Source of the DNA: Motilibacter peucedani | GTDB taxonomy: Bacteria; Actinomycetota; Actinomycetes; Motilibacterales; Motilibacteraceae | Direction: 5' to 3' | DNA length: 64,000 bases | Assembly: GCF_003634695.1 (NCBI RefSeq) | Contig: NZ_RBWV01000009.1 | Span: 676,039 to 740,038 of the forward strand | The notes under the pieces: generated by a model | The model's database searches: none | Seen by the model: only the letters and a program-made list of their open reading frames with translations | What the model was told of the DNA's origin: nothing | Position numbers and translations under genes: made by a program | In this document: piece by piece, positions 8,579 through 18,001 of the stretch | Layout: each line of letters opens with the position of its first letter | Position numbering within the stretch: the first letter of the stretch is position 1

Positions 8579-9619
8579 TCAGAGCCCCTGCACCTGGCGC
8601 GAACGGCGCAGCAGCCACACGAGCACCGGCGCTCCCGCGACGGCGGTCACGACGCCCACCGGCGGGTCGCCGACCGGCCCGCGGTGGGCGACGAGGTCAC
8701 TGAGGGCGACGAGCGCCGCTCCGGTGGCGGCGGACAGGACCAAGGGGACTCCAGGAGTGCGGCCCAGGCGGCGCGCCACGTGCGGTGCGACCAGGGCGAC
8801 GAAGGCGACAGGGCCGGCGGCGGCGGTGGCGAGGGCCGCCAGGCAGACCGAGACGAGCGTGGCCAGCAACTGGACCGTCGTGGTCCGCTCCCCGAGAGCA
8901 CGGGCGGTGTCGGGGTCGAGCTCGAGCAGGCGGACGTGGCGGGCGAGCGCCCACGTGACGGGGAGCAGCAGCACGAGGCCCAGCGCGACCGGCCGCACGT
9001 CGGCCCAGCTGCGTCCGTTGAGGCTGCCGGTGAGCCAGGCCGTGGCCTGCACGGCGTCGTTGACGCCGGCCCGCACCAGCAGCCACGACGTGACCGCCGA
9101 CAGCAGGGACGCGAACCCGATGCCGACCAGCACGAGCCGCGCCCCGCCGAGACCTCCGGGGCCGCCCGTCGCGCTGACGACCAGGACGAGCGCTGCGGCA
9201 CCGAGCCCGCCGGCGAGCGCGGCGCCCGACACGGGGAGCCAGCCGGGTGAGCCGAGCACGATGCTGGCGACCGCCGCGGCGGCGGCGCCGGCGGTGACGC
9301 CGAGGACGTCGGGACTCGCGAGCGGGTTGCGCGACACCGCCTGCGAGAGGGCGCCCGAGACACCCAGGGCCGCGCCGACGCAGAGCCCGGCGACCGTGCG
9401 GGGGAGCCGGATCTCGTTGACGACGAAGGAGGCGCCCGGGTCGCCGCGGTGCAGCACCGCGTCGGCGACCGTGCCCACGCCGATCGGGTAGTCGCCCGTC
9501 GTCAGCGCGAGTCCGCCTGCGGCCAGTGCCACCAGCGTCAGCAGGCCACCGGCGACCAGTGCGCCCGTGTCCAGGCGGACGGAGACCCGCGGATGGGGCC
9601 GCGCGACCAGTGCCTTCAC
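8579..9619 (-). CDS. FecCD-family iron-siderophore permease (second)
   Basis: A 346-residue permease with about ten membrane segments and the FecCD motifs RLPRTVAGLCVGAALGVSGA and NPLASPDVLGVTAGAA. The GTG start overlaps the stop of the first permease gene by 4 bases. The two permeases form the heterodimeric channel that works with the ATPase just downstream. Confidence 0.94.
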   Translation of the reverse strand: MKALVARPHPRVSVRLDTGALVAGGLLTLVALAAGGLALTTGDYPIGVGTVADAVLHRGDPGASFVVNEIRLPRTVAGLCVGAALGVSGALSQAVSRNPLASPDVLGVTAGAAAAAVASIVLGSPGWLPVSGAALAGGLGAAALVLVVSATGGPGGLGGARLVLVGIGFASLLSAVTSWLLVRAGVNDAVQATAWLTGSLNGRSWADVRPVALGLVLLLPVTWALARHVRLLELDPDTARALGERTTTVQLLATLVSVCLAALATAAAGPVAFVALVAPHVARRLGRTPGVPLVLSAATGAALVALSDLVAHRGPVGDPPVGVVTAVAGAPVLVWLLRRSRQVQGL

Positions 9620-10662
9620 AGCGAGGCCAGTCGCGGCCGGCGCACGAGCGCGACGAAGAAGGGCGCGCCCACGAGCGCGGTGACGATGGAGACCTGCACC
9701 TCGCCGGGCCGCGCGACGACGCGCCCGAGCACGTCGGCGACCACGAGCAGACCTGCACCTACCACTGCCGACAGCGGCAGCAGGGCACCGGAGTGGAGCC
9801 CGGCCAGCCGCCGCGCCACGTGCGGCGCGACCAGCCCGACGAAGACGATCGGGCCGGCGGCCGCGGTCGCCGCACCCGCCAGCAGCGTCGCGGCCAGGAG
9901 CGTGACTGCGCGGGTACGGCGTACGTGCACTCCCAGCGAGCGCGCCACGTCCTCACCGAGCGCCAGGCGCGAGAGTCCGCGCTGGACACCGGCGGCCAGC
10001 GCCGCGCCGAGCAGGACGAAGGGCAGCACCGTCAGGGTCACCGACCCGTCGCGGCCGGCCACCGAGCCGGTCTGCCACAGGCGCAGCGAGTCGACCGACT
10101 GCGAGCTGCGCAGCACCAGCGCGGTGGTCAGCCCCGTGCAGGCCGCCGCCACCGCAGCGCCGGTCAGCGCGAGCGTCACCGGCCCACCGCCGCTCCGCCC
10201 GCGCGAGCCGAGCACGTGGACGGCGGTGGTCGCCACGCCCGCACCCAGCAGGGCGAGCCACACGTAGGCGTCGAGGGAGGTCAGACCCGCCGTCACTCCC
10301 AGTGCCACAGCGAGCGCTGCGCCGGCGTTGACGCCGAGGAAGCCCGGGTCGGCGAGCGGGTTGCGCGTGAGCGACTGCAGCAGCCCCCCGGCGACGCCGA
10401 GGGCGCCGCCGACGAGGAGGGCGAGCAGCGTACGCGGCACCCGCAGCCCGCGGACGACGGCCGAGGCCTCGCTGCCGTCCGGATGGAGCAGCACCCGCGC
10501 CACCTCGCCCGGACTGATCGAGCGGGTGCCGACCGCCAGGCTCGCGGCCGTCGCGGCCGCGAGCACCACCACCAGCAGCAGGACCACGGCGCCGGTGCCG
10601 AGGGCGCGCACGGACGGCGTGCTCTCGGCGGGCAGCGCGCGGGTGGTGACGGACGGCGGCAC
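9616..10662 (-). CDS. FecCD-family iron-siderophore permease (first)
   Basis: First gene of the iron operon, 348 residues, with FecCD motifs RVPRTLLALLVGGALGVAGG and NPLADPGFLGVNAGAALAV and about ten membrane segments. The GTG start at 10662 has GAGGAGAC just upstream. An IdeR/DtxR-type operator sits 23-41 bases upstream of the start, where it would block transcription when iron is ample. Confidence 0.94.
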   Translation of the reverse strand: MPPSVTTRALPAESTPSVRALGTGAVVLLLVVVLAAATAASLAVGTRSISPGEVARVLLHPDGSEASAVVRGLRVPRTLLALLVGGALGVAGGLLQSLTRNPLADPGFLGVNAGAALAVALGVTAGLTSLDAYVWLALLGAGVATTAVHVLGSRGRSGGGPVTLALTGAAVAAACTGLTTALVLRSSQSVDSLRLWQTGSVAGRDGSVTLTVLPFVLLGAALAAGVQRGLSRLALGEDVARSLGVHVRRTRAVTLLAATLLAGAATAAAGPIVFVGLVAPHVARRLAGLHSGALLPLSAVVGAGLLVVADVLGRVVARPGEVQVSIVTALVGAPFFVALVRRPRLASL

Positions 10663-10684
10663 GGGTCTCCTCGAGGTGGCGGAG

Positions 10685-10703
10685 CAAGGTAAGGCTTACC
10701 TAA
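10685..10703 (-). promoter_or_regulatory. DtxR/IdeR-type iron box
   Basis: The 19-bp near-palindrome TTAGGTAAGCCTTACCTTG (minus strand) matches the DtxR/IdeR consensus TTAGGTTAGGCTAACCTAA at 15 of 19 positions, counting G/C ambiguity at the centre. It lies 23 bases upstream of the first permease gene of the siderophore operon. Iron-dependent repression is inferred from this match and the gene content. Confidence 0.85.
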
Positions 10704-10745
10704 CCACACCGACCGGACGTGGAGCCAGTACCCGTCCGTGGCGGG

Positions 10746-11507
10746 TCAGGGCTGCCAGGCCACCAGGTGCTCGGTCTCCCGCGCGGCCTTGCGCACGCCA
10801 CCACGCTCGTCGAGCCAGCCGCCGACCACACCGACCACCGGCAGCTTGCCGAGGGCGCGGAAGGCGAAGGCCCCCCGCGGGCGCTCGTCGAACATCCCCT
10901 GGACGGCGAGGAAGGTCGACCCGAGCCGCCAGAGCGTGCGGCCGGCGCGCTTGGCGAGCGCGGGCTGGGGAGCCGGGTCGGGCGTCGGCGCGTCGAGCTG
11001 CTCGAGCGGGTCGTCGGCACCGGGCTCGGCGGCGGCCCACTCGGTGACCGCCGCGGCGGACTCGCCCCGTTCGAGGGCCCGGGCGAACAGCACCCGGGCC
11101 AGCAGCGGCACCCAGTCGTCGGGGTCGGTGACGCCGTGCTCCTTGGCGACCGCGCAGACGGCGAGCCCTTCGGCCGACGCGCCGAGGGCCGCCTGCAGCG
11201 GCAGCCGGTCGGCGGCGGCGCCGGCCACCCGCGGCGTCGCCGCCACCAGTCCGGCGACGGCGGCGATCCGGGAGACCCACCAGTCCGAGCGCTTGGTCGG
11301 CGGCAGGTCGGCCCAGCCCGGCGAGGCGGGCGAGGTCCGGCCCAGCACGGCGGTGGCGGCCGCCCCGCGCGCCCGGTCGAGCAGCGAGGGGTCCTCGTCC
11401 TGCACGCCCCAGCCGAGCCAGCGCTCCGGGTCGTCGAGCACGTGGGCGGTGAGCCCGGCGTAGGTCGAGAGCACCCGGCGCAGCCGGTCGTCGCTCACCT
11501 GGGGCAT
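10746..11507 (-). CDS. Uncharacterised actinobacterial protein
   Basis: A 253-residue soluble, Ala- and Arg-rich protein without a family I can name. The ATG at 11507 has GAGGAG five bases upstream, better than the ATG at 11540. The N-terminal part has a DPERWLGWGVQDEDPSLLDRA segment, and the C-terminal part has a mildly hydrophobic KLPVVGVVGGWLDERGG stretch. It stands alone, ending close to the iron operon's control region, with the ABC/kinase locus divergent from it. Confidence 0.7.
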   Translation of the reverse strand: MPQVSDDRLRRVLSTYAGLTAHVLDDPERWLGWGVQDEDPSLLDRARGAAATAVLGRTSPASPGWADLPPTKRSDWWVSRIAAVAGLVAATPRVAGAAADRLPLQAALGASAEGLAVCAVAKEHGVTDPDDWVPLLARVLFARALERGESAAAVTEWAAAEPGADDPLEQLDAPTPDPAPQPALAKRAGRTLWRLGSTFLAVQGMFDERPRGAFAFRALGKLPVVGVVGGWLDERGGVRKAARETEHLVAWQP

Positions 11508-11617
11508 GCGGTCTCCTCGCTGGGCGGGCTGTGTGGACACGGGGCTGGCGCAGGGTCGGGTGCTGTCTACCCGTTTCGCCGGTCCCGGCGCGGGTGCGGC
11601 CCTTAGGGTGACGCCTC

Positions 11618-12328
11618 GTGGAGGACCCGCACCCCGTCGCGCCGGCGCTCGAGCTGGCGGGGGTGCGCAAGACGCACGACCCCGACGGCACGCCCGTGGT
11701 CGCCCTGCGCGGGGTCGACCTGCGCGTCGAGCGCGGCGAGTTCGTCGCCCTCATGGGCCCGTCGGGCTGCGGCAAGTCGACGCTCCTGCAGGTCGCCGCC
11801 GGCCTCGAGCCCGCCGACGACGGGTCGGTGCGCCTGGCCGGCGAGGAGCTCGTCGGCCTCTCCGAGTCGGCCGGCGCACGGGTGCGCCGGCGGCACGTCG
11901 GCTTCGTCTTCCAGTTCTTCAACCTGCTCGAGGGCATGAGCGCGCTCGAGAACGTCGCGCTGGCCGCGCTCGCGGCAGGTGCCGGCCGACGGGCGGCCGA
12001 CGCGAGGGCCCGCGAGCTCATCGACCTGCTGGGCCTGCTCGACAAGGCCCGCCGCCCGCCCGCGGCTCTCTCGGGCGGCCAGCGCCAGCGGCTGGCCATC
12101 GCCCGGGCCCTGGCCAACCGCCCGACGCTGCTGCTCGCCGACGAGCCGACCGGCGCGCTCGACTCCGCGGGCGCCCAGGAGATCCTCGAGCTGTTCGGCC
12201 GCCTGCACGAGCTCGGCCAGACGATCCTGCTCGTCACCCACAGCGCCGAGGTCGCCGCCGGCGCCGACCGGCTGGTGCTCATGCGCGACGGGCTCGTCGA
12301 CGCACCCGTGCGCGAGGCGGCACCGTGA
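11618..12328 (+). CDS. ABC exporter ATPase (MacB/LolD type)
   Basis: A 236-residue ATPase: Walker A GPSGCGKST (residues 47-55), signature LSGGQRQRLAIARAL, Walker B LLLADEPTGALDS, and HVGFVFQFFNLLEGMSALENV typical of the LolD/MacB/FtsE group that pairs with FtsX-like permeases. It starts with GTG. Its stop overlaps the start of the histidine kinase by 4 bases, and the permease follows the kinase, so all three form one operon. Confidence 0.93.
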   Translation: MEDPHPVAPALELAGVRKTHDPDGTPVVALRGVDLRVERGEFVALMGPSGCGKSTLLQVAAGLEPADDGSVRLAGEELVGLSESAGARVRRRHVGFVFQFFNLLEGMSALENVALAALAAGAGRRAADARARELIDLLGLLDKARRPPAALSGGQRQRLAIARALANRPTLLLADEPTGALDSAGAQEILELFGRLHELGQTILLVTHSAEVAAGADRLVLMRDGLVDAPVREAAP

Positions 12329-13875
12329 CCGCCACGCGGCCGCGTACGTCCCTGGCGCTCGCGGGCGGTGCGCTGGTCGTCGCGACGGCGGCGGCCCTTG
12401 CCGCGGTCGACGCAGTCGCCCACGACGGGCGCACGGCGGTCGTCGTCGTCCTGCTCGTCGCGTCGGCGGTGCCGCTGGCCGGCGCCGCGCTGCCCGGGCG
12501 CGCGGTGCACCGGTGGTTCCGCCACCTCTACCCCGCGGCGCTGGCGGGGACGGCGACCGCCGTGGCCGTGCTCGCCGGCACCGCCGTGCTCGTGCTCGCC
12601 CACGGCCGCCTGCCGCGGGCCGCCGAGCGGCCGCTGGTCTGGAGCGCTGCCGCCGGCCTGCTCGCCGCCGCCCTGGTGGGCGCGGTGGTCGCGACGTACG
12701 CGTCGCAGCTGCTCCGCCGCGCCCGCTCGGGCATGCGCCGCACGCCCGACGACGTGCTGCGGGCGCTGGCCGAGGGCGGCGAGGGCACCTCTGGCGACGA
12801 CCTCCTGCAGCAGCTCGTGGACTCGGTGCGCCGGGCCTTCGAGCTCGACTTCGCCGAGGTGTGGATCGGTGACGGGCGCGTGCTGCAGCGGGCGGCCGCC
12901 TCGCCGGCGAGCCTGCCGGGGCCGACGACCCTGACCGACGCCGAGATCGCGGTGCTCTCGCGGGCCGACGTCGCGGGCGAGGGGTGGCTGCGGCTGTGGC
13001 TGCCCCGGCTGCTCGAGGGCCGCGAGTCGGCGCAGCTGCGCCTCAGCCCCGCCCGGCACGAGGGCGAGGTGCTCGGCCTGCTGACGGCGGGGCGCTCGGC
13101 CGGGTCGCCCGCCTTCGACGAGGGCGACGACCGGTCGTTCGGCGACCTCGGCCGCCGGCTCGGCATCCTGTTGAGCAACCGCGCGCTGGGCAGCCTGCTG
13201 CGGGCCACGCTCGAGGACCTGCGCAGCGCCAACGCCGACCTGCGCCGCTCCCGCGCCCGCCTGGCCTCGGCAGGTGATGCCGAGCGCCGCCGCATCGAGC
13301 GCAACCTGCACGACGGGGCGCAGCAGCACCTCGTCGCCCTCGCCGTGACGCTCGGGCTGGCCCGCGACCTGGTGACCGAGGACCCCGCCGGGGCGGTCGA
13401 CCTGCTCGAGGAGGCCGTCACCGAGGTCAAGGCCACGGTGCAGCAGGTGCGCGACCTCGCGCACGGCATCTACCCGCCGCTGCTGGTCGAGGCGGGGCTC
13501 GGCCAGGCGCTCTCGGCAGCGGCCGGGCGGGCCGCGCAGCCGGTGGTCGTCTCGGCGCGGGGCGTCGGGCGCCACCCCGGCCCGGTCGAGGAGGCGGTCT
13601 ACTTCTGCTGCCTCGAGGCGCTGCAGAACGCCGCCAAGCACGCGCCGGGCTCGCGCGTGACGCTCACGCTGTTCGAGGACGCCGACCGGCTCGGCTTCGA
13701 GGTCGCCGACGAGGGGCCGGGCTTCGAGCCGGCCTCCGTCGTGCCCGGCCACGGCTTCGCCAACGTCGCCGACCGGCTGGGCGCGATCGGCGGGCGCGTC
13801 ACCTGGACCTCGGCGCCCGGTGCCGGCACGACCGTGCGCGGCGAGGTGCCGCTGCCCGTGCCGCAGGAAGCCTGA
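12325..13875 (+). CDS. NarL-type sensor histidine kinase
   Basis: A 516-residue sensor kinase. The N-terminal third has four hydrophobic segments, then a GAF-like region (about residues 150-290). The HisKA_3 phosphorylation site RRRIERNLHDGAQQH follows with His329, and then a HATPase_c domain (EALQNAAKHAPGS, VADEGPGFEP, GHGFANVADRLGAIGG). The GTG start gives a 4-base overlap with the ATPase. The kinase lies inside an ABC exporter operon, which suggests that the exporter and the sensor act together, as in antimicrobial-peptide sensing modules. The probable partner regulators are on the opposite strand at 16781-17844. Confidence 0.92.
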   Translation: MTATRPRTSLALAGGALVVATAAALAAVDAVAHDGRTAVVVVLLVASAVPLAGAALPGRAVHRWFRHLYPAALAGTATAVAVLAGTAVLVLAHGRLPRAAERPLVWSAAAGLLAAALVGAVVATYASQLLRRARSGMRRTPDDVLRALAEGGEGTSGDDLLQQLVDSVRRAFELDFAEVWIGDGRVLQRAAASPASLPGPTTLTDAEIAVLSRADVAGEGWLRLWLPRLLEGRESAQLRLSPARHEGEVLGLLTAGRSAGSPAFDEGDDRSFGDLGRRLGILLSNRALGSLLRATLEDLRSANADLRRSRARLASAGDAERRRIERNLHDGAQQHLVALAVTLGLARDLVTEDPAGAVDLLEEAVTEVKATVQQVRDLAHGIYPPLLVEAGLGQALSAAAGRAAQPVVVSARGVGRHPGPVEEAVYFCCLEALQNAAKHAPGSRVTLTLFEDADRLGFEVADEGPGFEPASVVPGHGFANVADRLGAIGGRVTWTSAPGAGTTVRGEVPLPVPQEA

Positions 13876-13879
13876 CGCC

Positions 13880-16240
13880 GTGACCGGCCTGCCCTCCCCG
13901 GGACTGGCCTGGGGTGCCGTGCTCGCCGTCGCCCGCCGCGAGCTGCGCCTGCGCTGGGTGGCCCTGGTGGCGATCGGCGTGCTCGCCGGGCTCGCCGGAG
14001 CGGCCGCCGCCGGCGGGGTGGCGGTCGCCCGGCGGACGACCTCGGCGCACTCGCGGCTGATCGCCGCCTCGGGCCAGGAGGACGCGCGGATCCTGTCGTT
14101 CGGCGGGCAGTCGACCGCACAGGTGGCAGCGCTCCCCAGCGTCGCCGCGTCGTGGTCGAGCAGCGCGGTGGTCGCCAAGCTGCTCAGCGGCAACCTGGCC
14201 TACGTCGGCATCGTCAGCGGCCCGCCGCGCCCGCCCGGGCTGATCACCCCGGTGGTGCTCGAGGGCCGCATGCCCCACGACGACGACCCGGGCGAGGTGG
14301 CGGTCGACCGCGCCTACCTGCGCGCCTTCGGCTTCCACGTCGGCGACACCCTGCGGCTGAAGGCGCTGACGCGTCAGGAGGTCTTCGACTTCGACAAGGG
14401 CTTCGGCGAGCCCGACGGGCCGGCACTCTCGCTGCGCGTGGTCGGCTCGCTGCTGCTGCCCTCGTCGGGCAACGGCATCGGGCCGGCCTGGGCGTCGTCG
14501 GCGTTCAACGCCCGCTACGCCGACCTCTCGCCGGGCGGCACGCAGTTCCTCCGCCTGCGCCCCGGCGCCGCCGTGTCCGAGCTCGAACGCGAGCTCGCCC
14601 AGGTCAGCTCCGACGCGCCCGCGGACGCAGCGGAGTTCGGCCCGCTGCGCGTGGTGACGCCCGAGAGCACCGACGACCCCAGCGTCGCGGCCGCCCAGCG
14701 TGCGGCGGCGGTCGGGCTCGGTACGTTCGCGGCCGTGGCGCTGCTCGCCGGCCTGCTCGCGACCTGGCAGGGGCTCGCGCGGCACTGGGCCGCCGGCGGC
14801 GAGGACCAGCGCGTCGAGGCGGCGCTCGGTCTGACCGCGGGCGAGCGTGCCCTGGCCCGTACGCTGCCCGCCCTCGCCGGCGCCGCCGCCGCAGGTGCCC
14901 TCACCGTCGGCGGCACCCTGGCCGCCGGCCTGCTCGAGCCGGTCGGCCGGCTCGCCGACGTCGAGCCGGCTCCCGGTTGGCGTCCCGACCTCGCCGTCGC
15001 GCTGGTCGGCGGCTGCGTCGCGGTGCTCGTGGTCGCCGCGCTGGCCGGCGCGAGCGCCTGGCGGGCGGGGTCGGCGCCGCAGTCGTCGGCGGCCGGCACG
15101 TCGACCGTGCGGGGTGGCGTCCTCGCGCTCGTGCGCCCGGCCTGGGCGCTGGCCGGCGGCGCCTTCGCCACCCGGCGGGCGGCGGGTCGCACACGCGTAC
15201 CCGTCCGGCTCACGTTCGTCTCCGCGGGCCTGGCCGTCGCCGGCATCGTCGCCAGCGCCACCTTCGCCGCGAGCCTGCACCGGCTCGACTCCACGCCGGC
15301 GCGCTACGGCGTGTTCGCCGACTTCTACTACGCCGACGCGCAGCCCACCGACCTCGTGCGCCTGGCCGCCGACCGGCACGTCGGGACGCTGGTGCTCGAG
15401 CGGGCCACGACGGTCTCGGTCGAGGGCCGGTTCGCCACCGCCTACAGCGACGAGGTGAGGAAGGGCGACCTGCACGTCACCACGCTGGAGGGGCGCGAGC
15501 CGCGTACGCGTCGGGAGGTCGCGCTCGGACCCCGCCTCGCGGGCGACCTCGGCGCCCGGGTCGGCAGCACCGTCCGGCTCACGCCTCCGGGCGGGCGGCC
15601 GCTGGAGTTCCGGGTCGTCGGGCTGGTGCTCTACCCCGACCAGCAGGCGGCGCCGCTCGGAGAGAACCTGCTGCTCACGACACCCGGGCTCACCGACGCG
15701 CAGACCTCCCCGCCGACTCTCGGCGCCTACGTGGAGGCGGCGCGCCCGGCCGACCTGCCGGCGCTGTGGGCCGACTACGGGCGGACCCTGGAGCTGACTT
15801 CCGCCGGCCAGCCCGAGCAGGTCAGCAACGTGACGGGTCTGGCCGGGGTGCCGACCGCGCTGGTCGTCTTCCTCGCTGCGCTCGGCGCCGGCGCGCTCAC
15901 CCACGCGCTCGTGCTGCTGACCCGCCGCCGGGCCCGCGACCTGGCGGTGCTCCGGGCCCTCGGGCTCGCCCCGCGCGAGGTGGCGCTGACGGTGGTCGCG
16001 GCCGCGCTGGTCATCGCCACGGCCGCACTGGTGGTGGGCGTGCCGCTGGGCCTGCTCGTCGGCCGGGTCCTCTGGTCGCAGACGGCCGGCACCGTCGGCG
16101 TGGCGACCGACACGGCCTGGCCAGGAGTGGCGCTGCTCGTGCTGGTGCCGGCGGCGGTCACCGGCAGCGTGCTGGTCGCGCTGCTCACCGCCCGCCGGGT
16201 CACCTCGCAGCGGGCGTCGGTCGCCCTGCGCGAGGAGTGA
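13880..16240 (+). CDS. FtsX-family ABC exporter permease
   Basis: A 786-residue permease of the FtsX/MacB type with about ten membrane segments and two large extracytoplasmic domains. The GTG start lies 4 bases after the kinase stop; a longer reading from 13820 would overlap the kinase. The first FtsX half has a helix near residues 25-50, a large loop to about 270 and three helices. The second half repeats this after about residue 415 and ends with TARRVTSQRASVALREE. It works with the ATPase at 11618. Confidence 0.9.
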   Translation: MTGLPSPGLAWGAVLAVARRELRLRWVALVAIGVLAGLAGAAAAGGVAVARRTTSAHSRLIAASGQEDARILSFGGQSTAQVAALPSVAASWSSSAVVAKLLSGNLAYVGIVSGPPRPPGLITPVVLEGRMPHDDDPGEVAVDRAYLRAFGFHVGDTLRLKALTRQEVFDFDKGFGEPDGPALSLRVVGSLLLPSSGNGIGPAWASSAFNARYADLSPGGTQFLRLRPGAAVSELERELAQVSSDAPADAAEFGPLRVVTPESTDDPSVAAAQRAAAVGLGTFAAVALLAGLLATWQGLARHWAAGGEDQRVEAALGLTAGERALARTLPALAGAAAAGALTVGGTLAAGLLEPVGRLADVEPAPGWRPDLAVALVGGCVAVLVVAALAGASAWRAGSAPQSSAAGTSTVRGGVLALVRPAWALAGGAFATRRAAGRTRVPVRLTFVSAGLAVAGIVASATFAASLHRLDSTPARYGVFADFYYADAQPTDLVRLAADRHVGTLVLERATTVSVEGRFATAYSDEVRKGDLHVTTLEGREPRTRREVALGPRLAGDLGARVGSTVRLTPPGGRPLEFRVVGLVLYPDQQAAPLGENLLLTTPGLTDAQTSPPTLGAYVEAARPADLPALWADYGRTLELTSAGQPEQVSNVTGLAGVPTALVVFLAALGAGALTHALVLLTRRRARDLAVLRALGLAPREVALTVVAAALVIATAALVVGVPLGLLVGRVLWSQTAGTVGVATDTAWPGVALLVLVPAAVTGSVLVALLTARRVTSQRASVALREE

Positions 16241-16244
16241 GGCG

Positions 16245-16784
16245 TCACTCCGTCGCGGCGCGCAGCTCGGCGAACAGCTCGGCCAGGGCCGGCAGCGTGA
16301 AGTGGGCGTTGAGCCCGCTGGGGTTCGGCAGCACCCAGACGGCCGTCGGCCCGATGCCCTCGGGCTGCAGGCCGAGGGCGGCGCGCGGCCGTGCGAACGC
16401 GGTGCGGTAGGCGCCGACGCCGAGGACGGCGAGCGTACGCGGTGCCAGGTCCGCCACCCGTGCGCGCAGCGCCTCGCCGCCGGCCGCCAGCTCCTCGCGC
16501 GTCAGTTCCGCCGCCGTGGCCGACGCGCGCGGCACGACGTTGGTGATGCCGAGCCCGAGAGGCAGCAGGAGGTGCTGCTCGGCAGGGGAGAACAGCCTCG
16601 GTGTGAAGCCCGAGAGGTGCAGTGCGGGCCAGAACCTGTTGCCCGGCCGGCCGAAGTGCGTCTGCGACCACGCGGTCCACAGGCCGGGGTTGATGCCGCA
16701 GAAGAGCACGCGCAGCCCTGGTGCCGCCACGTCGGGCAGCGTCGCGCCCTCGAAGGCCAGCAGCTCTGCCCGCGACGGGCTCAC
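16245..16784 (-). CDS. mug: G/U mismatch-specific uracil-DNA glycosylase
   Basis: DNA-repair enzyme of the MUG/TDG family that removes U or T from G mismatches. The 179-residue protein has motif A GINPG (about residues 31-35, after VLFCG), the FGRPGNRFWPAL segment and motif B NPSGLN near the C-terminus, all diagnostic. The stop lies 4 bases past the convergent permease stop. Its start overlaps the upstream receiver-domain gene by 4 bases. Confidence 0.93.
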   Translation of the reverse strand: MSPSRAELLAFEGATLPDVAAPGLRVLFCGINPGLWTAWSQTHFGRPGNRFWPALHLSGFTPRLFSPAEQHLLLPLGLGITNVVPRASATAAELTREELAAGGEALRARVADLAPRTLAVLGVGAYRTAFARPRAALGLQPEGIGPTAVWVLPNPSGLNAHFTLPALAELFAELRAATE

Positions 16785-17164
16785 GCGACCGGCCGGTGGG
16801 CGCTCCAGAGCTCGTTGAGCAGGGGCGCGGCGAGCTCCTCCTTCGACACGTAGGCAGCGGCTCCGCTCGTCGACACCTCCGCCGGCAGGTCGGCGCGGGC
16901 GTAGGTCGAGCAGAGGAAAACCACGGCCGAGGGCACCAGCTCGCGCAGCCGCGCGGTCGCCGCCACCCCGCCCATGCCCGGCATGTGGATGTCCATCAGC
17001 ACCAGGTCGGGTGCCAGCTCGACGGCGAGCTCGACCGCCTGCTCGCCCGACTCGGCCTCGCCCGCGAGCACGAACCCGCTGGCACGGCGCAGCATCCCGG
17101 CGGCTGCGAGCCGGAAGGGCCGCTGGTCGTCGACCACCAGGACGCGGACCTCGGAGCCGGTCAT
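16781..17164 (-). CDS. Stand-alone receiver-domain response regulator
   Basis: A 127-residue receiver domain with no output domain: acidic pocket VVDDQ (D12, D13), phospho-acceptor D58 in VLMDIHMPGMGG, conserved Ser/Thr region FLCST, and K in AAYVSKEEL. It overlaps the start of mug and the stop of the LuxR-type regulator by 4 bases each, so the three form one operon. It may be a phosphate sink or a protein-protein regulator for the nearby kinase. Confidence 0.9.
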   Translation of the reverse strand: MTGSEVRVLVVDDQRPFRLAAAGMLRRASGFVLAGEAESGEQAVELAVELAPDLVLMDIHMPGMGGVAATARLRELVPSAVVFLCSTYARADLPAEVSTSGAAAYVSKEELAAPLLNELWSAHRPVA

Positions 17165-17844
17165 GACGCCCGGCCGCTGCCCTCGAGGTAGACCAGCACG
17201 GCGCTGACCCGGCGGTTGAGGTCCTTCTCCTCGGTCAGTCCGAGCTTGCTGAAGATCGAGTTGGTGTGCTTCTCGATGGCCCGCTCGGTGAGGAACAGGT
17301 CGCCGGCGATCGCGGCGTTGCTCTTGCCCTGCGCCATGTGCCCGAGCACCTCGCGCTCGCGGGCCGTCAGCGCGTGCAGCGGCGACCTCGCGGGTGCGCT
17401 GCTCGCAGCGACCAGGCGCTCCACGACGGTGGGGTCGATGACCGATCCGCCCGCGGCGACCGTACGCACCGCGTCCGCCAGCTCGCTCACGCCCGCGACG
17501 CGCTCCTTCAGGAGGTACGCGCGTCCGGCCGAGCCGCCCTCGAGCAGCCGCAGCGCGTAGGCCGCCTCCGCGTGGGCGCTGAGCAGCACCACGCCGACCC
17601 GCGGGCGCTCGGCGCGCAGCCGCTGCGCGGCCCGGATGCCCTCGTCGGTGCCGGTCGGGGGCATGCGGATGTCGGAGATGACGACGTCGGGGTCGTGCTC
17701 GGCCACGAGCGCGAACAGCGAGTCGATGTCGGTGGCCGTGCCGACCAGGTCGAGGTCGTCGGCCGCGGCGACCAAGCGGGTCAGTCCCTGGCGCAGCAGG
17801 GCGTTGTCTTCCGCGAGGACGACGCGGATCGGCGAGGAGCTCAC
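17161..17844 (-). CDS. NarL/LuxR-family response regulator
   Basis: A 227-residue two-domain regulator: receiver domain with acidic pair E12/D13 and D58 (VVISDIRMP), and a C-terminal LuxR helix-turn-helix ALTAREREVLGHMAQGKSNA. A GTG start at 17844 is preferred; another GTG lies two codons upstream. NarL-type regulators pair with HisKA_3 kinases, and the nearest such kinase is the one at 12325 on the opposite strand, so they are probable partners. Confidence 0.92.
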   Translation of the reverse strand: MSSSPIRVVLAEDNALLRQGLTRLVAAADDLDLVGTATDIDSLFALVAEHDPDVVISDIRMPPTGTDEGIRAAQRLRAERPRVGVVLLSAHAEAAYALRLLEGGSAGRAYLLKERVAGVSELADAVRTVAAGGSVIDPTVVERLVAASSAPARSPLHALTAREREVLGHMAQGKSNAAIAGDLFLTERAIEKHTNSIFSKLGLTEEKDLNRRVSAVLVYLEGSGRAS

Positions 17845-18001
17845 CCGCACACCGTAGGGGAGCCGGCGCCCCACGGCAGTGGTGCTAGCGCCACTTCAGC
17901 TCGGCCAGTCAGCACCGTGGGCAGGCGGCTCCCGGTCCAGCACCGTTGAGAGCGTCCGCACCGGCCACCCCGGCCGGTGCCGAGCAGGAGGAGCACCACC
18001 G

